A DNA stretch of 64,000 nt from Trichococcus pasteurii (GTDB taxonomy: Bacteria; Bacillota; Bacilli; Lactobacillales; Aerococcaceae). The stretch covers positions 1 through 64,000 of the forward strand of contig NZ_FONM01000014.1 of assembly GCF_900112935.1 (NCBI RefSeq). The letters run 5' to 3'. The position numbers and the translations under genes were made by a program. Below the pieces are notes generated by a model, which did no database searches, had not been told where the DNA came from, and was given only the letters and a program-made list of their open reading frames with translations. Shown one piece after another: positions 9,038-16,964 of this stretch. How positions within the stretch are numbered: position 1 is the first letter of the stretch; each line of letters opens with the position of its first letter.

Positions 9038-9040
9038 TGC

Positions 9041-10144
9041 CTATACCTCCGTATTTATGTATTTTTCTAAATCTATTATTGCTTTTTTCAAGACTGCTTC
9101 ATTGATCGTCATCGGCAACAAATGCACTTTTTGCTTTTTGTTGACCAGTTCGACTATGTTGTTGAGTTCCTCTTCCGGTAAAGGATACTCGCCCATTTCG
9201 GTTAATGATTTCGGTAAACTTAAAGCTTCATACATCGGGATCAACTCGTCAATCACTTGCCATTTGCCTTCCAGAGCCAACTGATAGAAAATGCCGTATG
9301 CCACTTTTTCACCATGCAAGTAGTTGTGGACACCCGGCAGGTACGCTGAAATCGCATCATGAATGGCATGAGCTGCAGTATTGCGGGCATATTTGTCGCC
9401 AAATCCCCCAACCAATCCGGCAACCCCGAATATGACTTCCGACACCTTGATAAACTCCGTGGATACATTTCCGTTGCGCATGTCTTCGATAGCTTTTAGA
9501 CCGTCTTCAGCGAGGACATCCTTGCAGATCCGCGCCGAATGCCGCGCAAGCATCAAGAAATTATTCGCTTCAAACTGCGGCTGCTCCAATATCATATCGG
9601 ATTCATACCACTTGGCTAAAGTATCCGCGATTCCTGCGATAAAGAATTTTATTGGCGCATCGATGACAAGCGTTGGATCAGTGATCAGAAATGCTGCCTG
9701 TCTTTTGTAATGCTCCGTTTTGCCTTCAGCGAGTCCATTATCTTTGTACATAACGGATAAGGGAGCCCAAGGTGCACAATTACTGGCCAGCGTCGGAACG
9801 ACACCGAAAGGTTTTTTCGTTAATGAGCCGACGTAGTACACCAGATCACACAATTTTCCTCCGCCGACGCCGATGATAAAGTCAAAGTTGCCATCTTCGA
9901 CTAGTTTGGCCAATCGATTTGCTTCATTATAGCTGCACTCACCGTTATATTTCTCATACTCGATTGCGAAGTCCTCATCCAGAAATTCCAAATACGGCCT
10001 TGCTTTCTCCCACGAAATCGTGCCATGAACAAGCAACACGCGTTTCGCACCGTATTCGTTCAGTATGTCAGGGATCATTTCCATCGCGCCTTGCCCATAC
10101 TTATAAAATTGCGGGCCAACTTTTACATTTACAACTGTATCCAA
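9041..10144 (-). CDS. iron-containing alcohol dehydrogenase family, glycerol-dehydrogenase-like
   Basis: A 367-residue oxidoreductase of the GldA branch. The NAD-binding turn is GVGGGKLCD (92-100). The predicted metal ligands are Asp174 in GIADTLAKWYE, His259 in AAHAIHDA and His277 in NYLHGEKVAYG, matching the Asp/His/His set known for glycerol dehydrogenase. It is the second gene of the PTS operon, so it probably oxidises or reduces an intermediate from the imported sugar or polyol. The real substrate is unknown. The start is TTG 10144 behind GGGAGGTG. Confidence 0.85.
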   Translation of the reverse strand: MDTVVNVKVGPQFYKYGQGAMEMIPDILNEYGAKRVLLVHGTISWEKARPYLEFLDEDFAIEYEKYNGECSYNEANRLAKLVEDGNFDFIIGVGGGKLCDLVYYVGSLTKKPFGVVPTLASNCAPWAPLSVMYKDNGLAEGKTEHYKRQAAFLITDPTLVIDAPIKFFIAGIADTLAKWYESDMILEQPQFEANNFLMLARHSARICKDVLAEDGLKAIEDMRNGNVSTEFIKVSEVIFGVAGLVGGFGDKYARNTAAHAIHDAISAYLPGVHNYLHGEKVAYGIFYQLALEGKWQVIDELIPMYEALSLPKSLTEMGEYPLPEEELNNIVELVNKKQKVHLLPMTINEAVLKKAIIDLEKYINTEV

Positions 10145-10159
10145 CTTTATACACCTCCC

Positions 10160-11164
10160 TCATGCTGTAATATAAGGACTTACTGGTTGCACGACCCGTC
10201 GAGGCATCCTCCCTTCCACTATCGCTTCACAGTCAGAAACACATTTGTCTCCCATTCCTTCCAGGCACTCCATTGTGTACGCGGATGTGTGCGGGGTCAC
10301 AATGATATTCGGATACTCCAGGAAAGGATGGTCACTGTGTCCTGGTTCAACTTCCAGTACATCTGTTGCATATCCGCGCAGTTTCCCGGTTTGGATCGCT
10401 TCGATGATTGCCTCTTCATCCACAAGCGCCCCACGAGCTGTGTTGGATATGTAGACACCGTCCTTCATTTTCGCAATGGCTTCTTTGGAAATCAGATGAT
10501 AGTTCGTTTCATTCAGGCTTGCGCAGAGGCAAATGACCTCGGCCCGCTCCAGAAGTTCATCCAATTCGACTTTCTTGCCGCCGAAAATCTCGATTTCCAA
10601 CGCGGTCTTGTTCGGATCGACCCCCAACACTTCACACCTGAATCCATAATGCAGGATTTCGACGGCTCGGCTGCCGATATTGCCAACACCAATGACACCT
10701 ACCGTTTTCCCGCATAAACCGTTTCCAATAAACCGCGCTCGATTTTCCCAGCCATCATTTTTGACTTCCTGGGCCGACTCAGTTGTGCGTCGCATCAATG
10801 CAAGTAAATTTGTAACATTATTTTCTGCAACTGCGTCGCGCTCAATCAGAGGTGGGACAATCGCGACAATCGTACCATGTGCCTTGGCAGCTTTCAGGTC
10901 TATATTGTTGTACCCGATTCCATGACGTGTGATCAACTTCAGTTCATCCTTATGTTCAAAAAACTCGCTAGTGAAAAATGGTGTTACACTCGCGATAATA
11001 ATATTATACCCTATTAAGGATTCAGCTAGTTGCTTTCCTTCAATAGAACTATCAAAATCAAAACGATCAACCTGTCCGATTTTTTCCAGTCTTTCCACAT
11101 GCGTGTCAAACATCTTCCCAAAACTGCTTGAATTGACGATGGCTATCTTATTTTCTTGAGTCAT
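10160..11164 (-). CDS. D-isomer-specific 2-hydroxyacid dehydrogenase
   Basis: A 334-residue NAD-dependent dehydrogenase related to phosphoglycerate dehydrogenase and D-lactate dehydrogenase. The Rossmann turn is GVGNIGS (159-165). The catalytic triad is visible: Arg244 in NTARGALVDE, Glu273 in VLEVEP and His292 in VTPHTSAYT. No ACT or other regulatory domain is present, so biosynthetic SerA is unlikely. It is first in the PTS operon, with a strong promoter 74 bp upstream and GGAGGGG before ATG 11164. It likely acts on a 2-keto or 2-hydroxy acid derived from the imported substrate. Confidence 0.88.
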   Translation of the reverse strand: MTQENKIAIVNSSSFGKMFDTHVERLEKIGQVDRFDFDSSIEGKQLAESLIGYNIIIASVTPFFTSEFFEHKDELKLITRHGIGYNNIDLKAAKAHGTIVAIVPPLIERDAVAENNVTNLLALMRRTTESAQEVKNDGWENRARFIGNGLCGKTVGVIGVGNIGSRAVEILHYGFRCEVLGVDPNKTALEIEIFGGKKVELDELLERAEVICLCASLNETNYHLISKEAIAKMKDGVYISNTARGALVDEEAIIEAIQTGKLRGYATDVLEVEPGHSDHPFLEYPNIIVTPHTSAYTMECLEGMGDKCVSDCEAIVEGRMPRRVVQPVSPYITA

Positions 11165-11209
11165 TTTTCTTTACCCCTCCGCTTGTACAACATATGTCCG
11201 CCAAATTTT

Positions 11210-11223
11210 TGTAATCGTTTTCG
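11210..11223. promoter_or_regulatory. cre site (CcpA catabolite control)
   Basis: TGTAATCGTTTTCG matches the consensus TGWAANCGNTNWCA at 13 of 14 positions on one strand. It lies 15-28 bp downstream of the minus-strand -10, within the early transcribed region of the PTS operon, a position where CcpA represses. Confidence 0.7.
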
Positions 11224-11237
11224 TAATTTATATTCTG

Positions 11238-11266
11238 ATTATAATAAATATTTTTTACTTTGTAAA
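11238..11266 (-). promoter_or_regulatory. promoter of the PTS/dehydrogenase operon
   Basis: TTTACA (11266-11261), a 17-bp spacer and a consensus TATAAT (11243-11238) on the minus strand, 74 bp before the first gene. Confidence 0.8.
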
Positions 11267-11288
11267 GCTAAAATAAAAAATATTTATT
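11243..11288. promoter_or_regulatory. perfect inverted repeat, predicted RpiR operator
   Basis: AATAAATATTTTTTA (11243-11257) and TAAAAAATATTTATT (11274-11288) are exact 15-bp inverted copies. The left arm covers the spacer next to the minus-strand -10. The span includes that -35, and the right arm covers the -35 of the plus-strand regulator promoter. One bound RpiR dimer or tetramer could control both transcripts. Confidence 0.65.
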
Positions 11289-11311
11289 ACTAATCGCGAA
11301 TATGCTATACT
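11283..11311 (+). promoter_or_regulatory. promoter of rpiR-HAD
   Basis: TTTATT (11283-11288), a 17-bp spacer and TATACT (11306-11311), 22 bp before the regulator ATG. The -35 is inside the inverted repeat, which suggests autoregulation. Confidence 0.6.
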
Positions 11312-11333
11312 ATCCCTAAGGAGGTGCTCATAT

Positions 11334-12209
11334 ATGTCAAAAAATTATATCCAAATGATTCTGAAACCGCACTACGAGACTTTTTCAGCCACTGAATTGA
11401 AGATTGCCGATTATTTCGTGAGCTTGGGTATGGACTTAGTGAACAAAACGTTGTCCAATTTAGCCGAAGAAACAGATTTTTCAGAATCAACGATTTTTAA
11501 ATTCGTGAAAAGAATAGGCTTCAAAGGTTTCCAGGATTTCAAAATCAGCGTCGCATCAAACTACCGTATGTCTGAAGAACGCACGCACCAGTTAGCCGTA
11601 TTTACCGACATTACCGCTTCGGACACGCCGAGCGATATTTCTAAAAAAGTCATTCAATCCTCACAAATTATGTTGCAAAGCCTGATGAGCAAACTATCCG
11701 GGGAAGCTCTGCAACAAGCTCTTGATATTATCGTGAATTCGAAAGCGCTTCACTTTTTTGGCCTTGGTTCCTCCGCGGTCATTGCGCTCGACGCCTACCA
11801 CAAGTTCTTGAGAACCGCCCTACCCGTAAACTATGTTTCGGATTATCATATGCAGCTGATGCACACTTCCAAATTAACGGAAAATGATTGCGTCTTCCTT
11901 TTCTCGCACTCAGGAAAGACGGCAGAAACAATCAAGATAGCGGAAGTAGCTGCCCATAATAAAGCCAAGATCATCTGTCTGACAGGGAATCCTCCAGGTG
12001 CTTTGAACCGATTGAGTGATGTCAGCATCGTAGTCGAAACGGAAGAATCCATTTTTCAGTCCGAGGCACTTTCAGCCAGATTACTTTATATCACAGTAGT
12101 GGACATCATCTACTTGTCGTATCTCTATCATGATGAGCATACAAACATAGAATCAATCGATACCATACGCGAAATCCTTTCGACAACAAAAATAGAGGTG
12201 GATAGATAA
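11334..12209 (+). CDS. RpiR/MurR-family transcriptional regulator
   Basis: A 291-residue regulator with an N-terminal RpiR helix-turn-helix (about 1-77, with TDFSESTIFKFVKRIGFKGFQDF as the recognition region). A C-terminal SIS sugar-phosphate-binding domain follows (about 120-260, with FGLGSSAVIALD and FLFSHSGKTAETI). It probably senses a phosphosugar of the divergent PTS operon. AAGGAGGTG precedes ATG 11334. Its stop overlaps the start of the following HAD gene (TAATG), so the two are translationally coupled. Confidence 0.92.
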   Translation: MSKNYIQMILKPHYETFSATELKIADYFVSLGMDLVNKTLSNLAEETDFSESTIFKFVKRIGFKGFQDFKISVASNYRMSEERTHQLAVFTDITASDTPSDISKKVIQSSQIMLQSLMSKLSGEALQQALDIIVNSKALHFFGLGSSAVIALDAYHKFLRTALPVNYVSDYHMQLMHTSKLTENDCVFLFSHSGKTAETIKIAEVAAHNKAKIICLTGNPPGALNRLSDVSIVVETEESIFQSEALSARLLYITVVDIIYLSYLYHDEHTNIESIDTIREILSTTKIEVDR

Positions 12210-13099
12210 TGCCAATTAAAGCAATCGTCTGTGACATGGACGGCACCTTGTTGACGGCTGACCATGACATCAGCCCCAAAACCCAGGAATTGCTCCTGTC
12301 GCTCCAGCAAAAAGGCATCACCTTGGTGTTGGCAAGCGGGAGAAGTTACTTGCGCTTGATGCCGGATGCCCTGAAACTGAAGATGGATTCCCATCAAGGC
12401 TATTTGATTGATGTGAACGGCAGCTCCATTTATGATTTCAACTCTCAAACCAGGGAAAGATTGGGGATAATGGATTCAGAAGACATCCAAAAAGTCACAT
12501 CCATATTCCGTAAATTCAACGTTGAGATCCAGTTCTCCCAGGATGCTGGCCTGTATACCTATTTGCCGGATTCGCTGTATGCCTTAAAGAAGAAGATCCG
12601 CGGCGAAATGAGACTGCCTGATGATTATCCTTGGGCTAGCGGCATGTACGGTTGGCTGTGCGATATGCGCGACGGCTATCCGGAACAAAAACTGATCCTT
12701 GATCTGAAGGAAGCGCCAGCTTCCTGCAACAAAATTTCCATCAGCCAAGACCCGCATTTTATGGAGGCTGTGACGCAATCATTGCCTCATTTAGGTCTGC
12801 ATGACGACTATGAATTGGTCTTCTCCGATGAAAGGAAACTTGAGATCACCAAAAAAGGCATCAGCAAAGGCAAGGCCTTGGATATCTTACTGGAAAAACT
12901 TGGCATCTCCAACGAAGAAGTGGCCGTTTTTGGCGACAGCGAAAATGACATCTCCATGCTTTCCGGCAGACCCTATTCCTTCGCAATGGCTAACGCGTTG
13001 CCCAAAGCCAAGGGCGCGGCAACCTATACAACGCCTTCCAACGATGAAGAAGGCGTCTATCATGGCTTGAATCAATTGGTATCAGAAGGACTGCTATAA
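12209..13099 (+). CDS. Cof-type HAD-superfamily phosphatase
   Basis: A 296-residue hydrolase with motif I CDMDGTLLTADHDIS, motif II LASGRSY, a C2 cap, conserved KGISKGKAL and motif IV FGDSENDISML. It overlaps the rpiR stop by one base and so belongs to the regulon of the PTS operon. It could dephosphorylate a toxic or dead-end sugar phosphate of that pathway; this is inference from context. It is only distantly similar to the HAD protein at 245-1090. Confidence 0.9.
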   Translation: MPIKAIVCDMDGTLLTADHDISPKTQELLLSLQQKGITLVLASGRSYLRLMPDALKLKMDSHQGYLIDVNGSSIYDFNSQTRERLGIMDSEDIQKVTSIFRKFNVEIQFSQDAGLYTYLPDSLYALKKKIRGEMRLPDDYPWASGMYGWLCDMRDGYPEQKLILDLKEAPASCNKISISQDPHFMEAVTQSLPHLGLHDDYELVFSDERKLEITKKGISKGKALDILLEKLGISNEEVAVFGDSENDISMLSGRPYSFAMANALPKAKGAATYTTPSNDEEGVYHGLNQLVSEGLL

Positions 13100-13114
13100 A
13101 CGAATAAAGAAAAG

Positions 13115-13148
13115 CGGGGCTGCCAACAGATGAGGCAGCCCCGTCTTT
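13115..13148 (+). terminator. GC-rich hairpin after the rpiR-HAD operon
   Basis: A perfect 10-bp stem (CGGGGCTGCC / GGCAGCCCCG) has a 9-nt loop and is followed only by TCTTT, so it is at best a moderate terminator. Confidence 0.5.
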
Positions 13149-13177
13149 GCGGTTGGGCGTTCGAGTTCGTGGCGGAA

Positions 13178-13258
13178 TTCCCCGCCAAAAGGGTTTTGAC
13201 GGGGACTCTCATGTTGTCCGCGGATGTTTTTCCCCGCCAAATGAGTTTTGGCGGGGAA
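13178..13258. repeat. two REP-like palindromes
   Basis: Two hairpins share the same arms. TCCCCGCCAAAA / TTTTGACGGGGA (13179-13205) has one mismatch, and TTCCCCGCCAAA / TTTGGCGGGGAA (13230-13258) is perfect. Both are followed by A-C/T-CTCA. They lie in the non-coding gap between convergent genes, the usual place for REP/BIME elements. Confidence 0.65.
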
Positions 13259-13286
13259 TCTCAGAGCAAAAACCCAACCCCCATAC

Positions 13287-13346
13287 AAAAAGGGTCCGTA
13301 TCAAAACCAGAATAGGAATTTCTGGCTTTAATACAGACCCTTTTTT
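13287..13346. terminator. bidirectional terminator
   Basis: AAAAAGGGTC (13287-13296) pairs with GACCCTTTTT (13336-13345), with further pairing inside (CCAGAA / TTTCTGG). T runs on both sides fit termination of the converging HAD and YdcF transcripts. Confidence 0.75.
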
Positions 13347-13398
13347 GCGCATTACCCCGGTGGACCGATGCATTCGTAAAAAAAATAAATTTTTCCTG

Positions 13399-14421
13399 TC
13401 AGAAATAGATCCTCCACAATCCAAACACCAGCACGCCCGCCAGCAACAGCGTATGCCCTTTGATCTGCAGAAAGATGAGTGCGATGAATTCGCGCAGAAA
13501 AGCATAAGGCAAAAAATAAAGCGGTGTCCAGGCACCCAAGCCGTCCGTTTCCAATCCCACACGGTGGGCGTAGAGACTGCTGCGGACCGCATGGAAGTTG
13601 TTCGTGATGAAGAGGCATTTGTAGCTTTCTTTATAAGCGTCCATAATGCTCTTGGAGTACAGAAAATTCTGGTACGTGTTGACGGACTTGTCTTCCTCAA
13701 GGATCAGTTCTTCTGGGATGCCTTTCTCGATCAGATAACGTTTCATGGCATAGGCTTCGGAAAAAGGTTCGTCTATCCCTTGCCCTCCACTCACAATCAG
13801 ACGGCAGGGCCGCTTCTGCGTACGATCGGTCTGATGCCGGAAAAACCGGATTGCTCTGTCCAAACGTCTCTGCAACAGCGGGCTGATGCCCCCGCCCGGC
13901 AGCAAGCCCGCTCCCAGGACAATGACGAAATCTTTATCGAGTGCAACCGGAATGAGTCCGTAAAAAGCGATCGCGATAAAAAACAAGATCAGCACCACAC
14001 CGAAATAGATGATGAAGTAGCCCATCAAGCGCATGAAGCGCCAGATCAGGTAATGATGGAACACAAAATAATTCAGCAGGAACAACAGGTCCATCAATAA
14101 AATGAAGGCGCCCACCGCGACCAGCAGGCCGAACCGTTTAGCCCAGCCCTCTTTTTTAAGCAATAGCACCCCATTGAAGACAAGCGCCAAACCAAAAAAC
14201 AGGAAAGCAAACGGTGAAATCAAGCCGAACAAAACACGGAAAAGCATCACCGCGTAACGGATCCACGCCACCTGGGGCGAGTCGTTGCCCTGCAGCATTC
14301 CCACGAAAAGGAAAAGCAGCGCCGCAACCAGCAAGTAGCTTTGGAATTGCCTGTTTCTCCCCATCGATCGGAGCTTCAGACCCCCGCCAAACGAAAATGC
14401 GCTCAATAAATAGAATAGCAA
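13399..14421 (-). CDS. YdcF/SanA-like (DUF218) membrane protein
   Basis: A 340-residue protein. The N-terminal half has about six membrane helices. The C-terminal half is the DUF218 domain, with FVIVLGAGLLPGGGISPLLQ, RLIVSGGQG, EDKSVNTYQN and CLFITNNFHAVRS. A last hydrophobic segment ends it. The family is linked to cell-envelope functions, but its reaction is not known. The start is TTG 14421, 7 nt after AGGAGGG. It ends the conserved dnaX-to-rsmI gene run. Confidence 0.8.
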   Translation of the reverse strand: MLFYLLSAFSFGGGLKLRSMGRNRQFQSYLLVAALLFLFVGMLQGNDSPQVAWIRYAVMLFRVLFGLISPFAFLFFGLALVFNGVLLLKKEGWAKRFGLLVAVGAFILLMDLLFLLNYFVFHHYLIWRFMRLMGYFIIYFGVVLILFFIAIAFYGLIPVALDKDFVIVLGAGLLPGGGISPLLQRRLDRAIRFFRHQTDRTQKRPCRLIVSGGQGIDEPFSEAYAMKRYLIEKGIPEELILEEDKSVNTYQNFLYSKSIMDAYKESYKCLFITNNFHAVRSSLYAHRVGLETDGLGAWTPLYFLPYAFLREFIALIFLQIKGHTLLLAGVLVFGLWRIYF

Positions 14422-14437
14422 CGGTCATCCCTCCTGT

Positions 14438-15310
14438 TTAGAAGCCGTGGAAAGCTTGATACACTTCCTGTTTCTTCATATCCCTGATTTTTGCAGTCTC
14501 TTTGATCGCATCTTTGGAAGAAAGACCCTGTTCCGACATCAGCTTTTCCACCAATTCGGTGACGCTGAGGTCATCAAATGTCTGTTCAACAGGCATTTCC
14601 GGGTTATCATTGCCGGCTATCATCAGGCAGATTTCCCCTCTGATTTCCGTTTCTTCGGCCCAAGCAGCCAATTCTTCCGCCGAACCCCGGATGAACTCCT
14701 CAAAGCGTTTCGTCAATTCGCGGCAAATGACGACTTGGCGCCCTTCACCCATCACGGTTGCGATATTTTTGAGCAGCTCCTTCAGCCGGTAAGGCGACTC
14801 ATAGAAAATCATCGTTTCTTCCCTGTTCTTCAACGACTCCAACTGCGCCACTTGATCCTTCTTCTTGCGCTCCAAAAAGCCGAAAAAGTAGAATGGCTGC
14901 GGCGCCAATCCGGAAGCGATCAATGCGGTCACACCGGCATTGGCGCCCGGTAACGGCACAACCGGCACGTTTGCGTTGATGCAGGCGCGCACCAAATCGT
15001 GGCCCGGATCGCTGATGGAAGGCATCCCCGCATCGCTTACTTGGGCGATGGATTGCCCGCCGAGGAGCTTATCCACCAATTGCGGAATGCGCTCCTGCGT
15101 GTTGTGTTCGTGAAAGCTGATCTGGGGCGTATCCACTTCGAAATGCGTCAACAGTTTCCGCGTATTGCGCGTGTCCTCAGCCGCAATCAGATCCACTTCA
15201 CGCAGTATCTTTATGGCACGGAAGGTCATATCCTCCAGATTGCCGATCGGTGTCGGCACTAAATAAAGCGTGCCGCTCTCGTGTTGTTCATAACTTTTTT
15301 GCAGTTGCAT
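14438..15310 (-). CDS. rsmI: 16S rRNA 2'-O-ribose C1402 methyltransferase
   Basis: SAM-dependent methylase that modifies C1402 in the decoding centre of 16S rRNA. At 290 residues it has the tetrapyrrole-methylase fold with LYLVPTPIGNLEDMTFRAI, the AEDTRNTRKLL motif, SDAGMPSISDPG, and PLPGANAGVTALIASGL. This matches B. subtilis yabC in sequence and gene order. GAGGAG precedes ATG 15310. Confidence 0.96.
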   Translation of the reverse strand: MQLQKSYEQHESGTLYLVPTPIGNLEDMTFRAIKILREVDLIAAEDTRNTRKLLTHFEVDTPQISFHEHNTQERIPQLVDKLLGGQSIAQVSDAGMPSISDPGHDLVRACINANVPVVPLPGANAGVTALIASGLAPQPFYFFGFLERKKKDQVAQLESLKNREETMIFYESPYRLKELLKNIATVMGEGRQVVICRELTKRFEEFIRGSAEELAAWAEETEIRGEICLMIAGNDNPEMPVEQTFDDLSVTELVEKLMSEQGLSSKDAIKETAKIRDMKKQEVYQAFHGF

Positions 15311-15358
15311 CCTTGTTCTCCTCTGATTTCGATTCGTTTTGTTGGCTCTGGCAATCCG

Positions 15359-15658
15359 CTAAATCCCGTCCGGTTCAGAGCTGAATACGCTGATCCCGCG
15401 CACCATCAAAAAATTCTCTTTCTGTTTGCGGCTCAGCTTCTTGAATGCCGCCTCTGCTTTGGTCGCTTCCGCTCTGGAGCCGAATACTTCATTGTAAATC
15501 ATTCGGACAGGGCGGCGTGCCTTGGTATATTTGCTGCCGATGCCTTTATTGTGCTCCTGTTCGCGCCGAAGCGTGTCCGTCGTGTAGCCGGCATAAAAAG
15601 AATCATCTTTGCAATGCAGCACATAAAAGTAGTGCTCACTGCTCGCCATAGAGGACAT
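15359..15658 (-). CDS. GIY-YIG domain protein, YazA/UPF0213 family
   Basis: A 99-residue single-domain GIY-YIG protein. The motif reads YFYVLHCKDDSFYAGYTTD, with the conserved Arg in the next helix (LRREQEHN) and the K-Y-T-K-A-R-R-P-V strand. Family members resemble nucleases, but no activity has been assigned. Its first 23 bases overlap the end of the upstream methyltransferase gene. B. subtilis yazA lies at the same place. Confidence 0.88.
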   Translation of the reverse strand: MSSMASSEHYFYVLHCKDDSFYAGYTTDTLRREQEHNKGIGSKYTKARRPVRMIYNEVFGSRAEATKAEAAFKKLSRKQKENFLMVRGISVFSSEPDGI

Positions 15659-16388
15659 CCCTTACCTTCTGGCTGTATTCCCCTTCTTCATTGTACACAA
15701 CGAGCGGCGGCAACACACGGAAACCATCTTCCTTGCCGTCCTTGATGCCTTCGATCAGGATCATGTTCGCTTCCTTATTCTGTTTCGGGTAGATGAACTG
15801 CAGCTTTTTGGGCGCAATCCGGTTGTTCCGCATCGTTTCCAGGATCTCCATCAAACGATCCGGGCGATGGACGAAATAGGCCTTGCCTTTCATCTTCAGC
15901 AGATGGCTCGTCTGTTTCATCAATTGGTCCAGCGTCAGATGGATTTCGTGCCGCGCAATCGCAAAAGCATCCAATTCATTCGTGAAACTGGATTCGGTCA
16001 GCTTGAAGTAGGGCGGGTTGCAGGTGATGACGTCGACGGAATCCGGTTTGATGAAGCGGGTCACGTCGTTCACATCAGCGTGCAGGAAGGAAACCTTCTC
16101 CTCCAACTGATTGAGTTGGACTGTCCTGCGGGCCATATCCACCAAACGGTCCTGCAGTTCCACCCCGACAATCGGGTTCTTGGTTTTCCCCGTCAACAGG
16201 AACGAGACAGCCCCGTTTCCGGCGCAGAGATCGACTATCTTTGCCGGCTTCACGCGCGGCAATTCCGCGAAATCAGCCAACAGCACCGCATCCAGCGAAA
16301 AAGAGAACACGGCTGAACTTTGGATGATCTGGATGTTTTCCCTCTTCAGCACATCCAACCGTTCGCCTTCCTTTAATACATTATCCAT
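15636..16388 (-). CDS. trmN6: tRNA1(Val) (adenine(37)-N6)-methyltransferase-like
   Basis: A 250-residue class I SAM methyltransferase (B. subtilis YabB family) that N6-methylates an adenine in tRNA. The SAM loop is IVDLCAGNGAVSFLL and the catalytic motif is CNPPYFK, typical of amino-methyltransferases. AAAGGGG precedes ATG 16388. It overlaps the GIY-YIG gene, as in other Bacilli. Confidence 0.88.
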   Translation of the reverse strand: MDNVLKEGERLDVLKRENIQIIQSSAVFSFSLDAVLLADFAELPRVKPAKIVDLCAGNGAVSFLLTGKTKNPIVGVELQDRLVDMARRTVQLNQLEEKVSFLHADVNDVTRFIKPDSVDVITCNPPYFKLTESSFTNELDAFAIARHEIHLTLDQLMKQTSHLLKMKGKAYFVHRPDRLMEILETMRNNRIAPKKLQFIYPKQNKEANMILIEGIKDGKEDGFRVLPPLVVYNEEGEYSQKVRDVLYGEQ

Positions 16389-16466
16389 TCCAATACCCCT
16401 TTATCTATATCATCAAGCATACAGCAACCGACAGAACCGTCAGCCGGCACGTCCGTTACGCTTATC

Positions 16467-16503
16467 CTCAAAACAGAGGCCAGGACTTCTGTCCCCGCCT
16501 CTG
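16467..16503 (-). terminator. possible terminator after yabA
   Basis: On the minus strand CAGAGGC and GCCTCTG form a 7-bp stem followed by TTTTGAGG, in the 167-bp gap between yabA and trmN6. Confidence 0.45.
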
Positions 16504-16555
16504 CCAGTCATACATCCATCATTTGTTAACAGCACCCGCAGTTGCGGGACACTTC

Positions 16556-16906
16556 TCAGTTTTTCCGATCTCTTTCGCCGTAGATGACATCGATACAGAA
16601 AACACAGGGCTCATCATTAAGTCGACGGGAACCATAATAAACATTGCAGACATGAAAACCGTCCTCGTACAGCTTCTGTAAGTTCAGACGGGACTTCGAC
16701 ATTTCTGGCTCTTGCTTCTGCGCATCTTCTTTTTCCTTCGTAAGGAAATCAATCCGATCGCGCAGATGCTGGTTCTCGATTTGAAGATTTGCGTTCTCTT
16801 CTATCAGGTCATCCATCTTCTCTTGAATCTCTTTAACATCTGCTCCCATCGACGAAATACGGCTTTCCACCCGATGGAATTGGTCATACAAGGCACGTTT
16901 ATCCAT
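16556..16906 (-). CDS. yabA: replication initiation control protein YabA
   Basis: Negative regulator of DNA replication initiation that bridges DnaA and the DnaN clamp. The N-terminal part is a coiled coil ([16 protein letters not shown] to about residue 60) for tetramer formation. The C-terminal part has the zinc-binding CNVYYG and EPCVFC cysteines. ATG 16906 is preferred over 16921, because family proteins begin MDKR. It lies between ricT and trmN6, as in B. subtilis. Confidence 0.93.
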   Translation of the reverse strand: MDKRALYDQFHRVESRISSMGADVKEIQEKMDDLIEENANLQIENQHLRDRIDFLTKEKEDAQKQEPEMSKSRLNLQKLYEDGFHVCNVYYGSRRLNDEPCVFCIDVIYGERDRKN

Positions 16907-16964
16907 TTTATCCACTCGCATTTTCCATACTTATTTTTCAATCTTGTCGTGCAGATCTAACATT

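Noticed and set aside
13147-14100. 317-codon frame across the REP hairpins and YdcF
   Set aside because: It runs through palindromes, a terminator and the antisense of a DUF218 protein.
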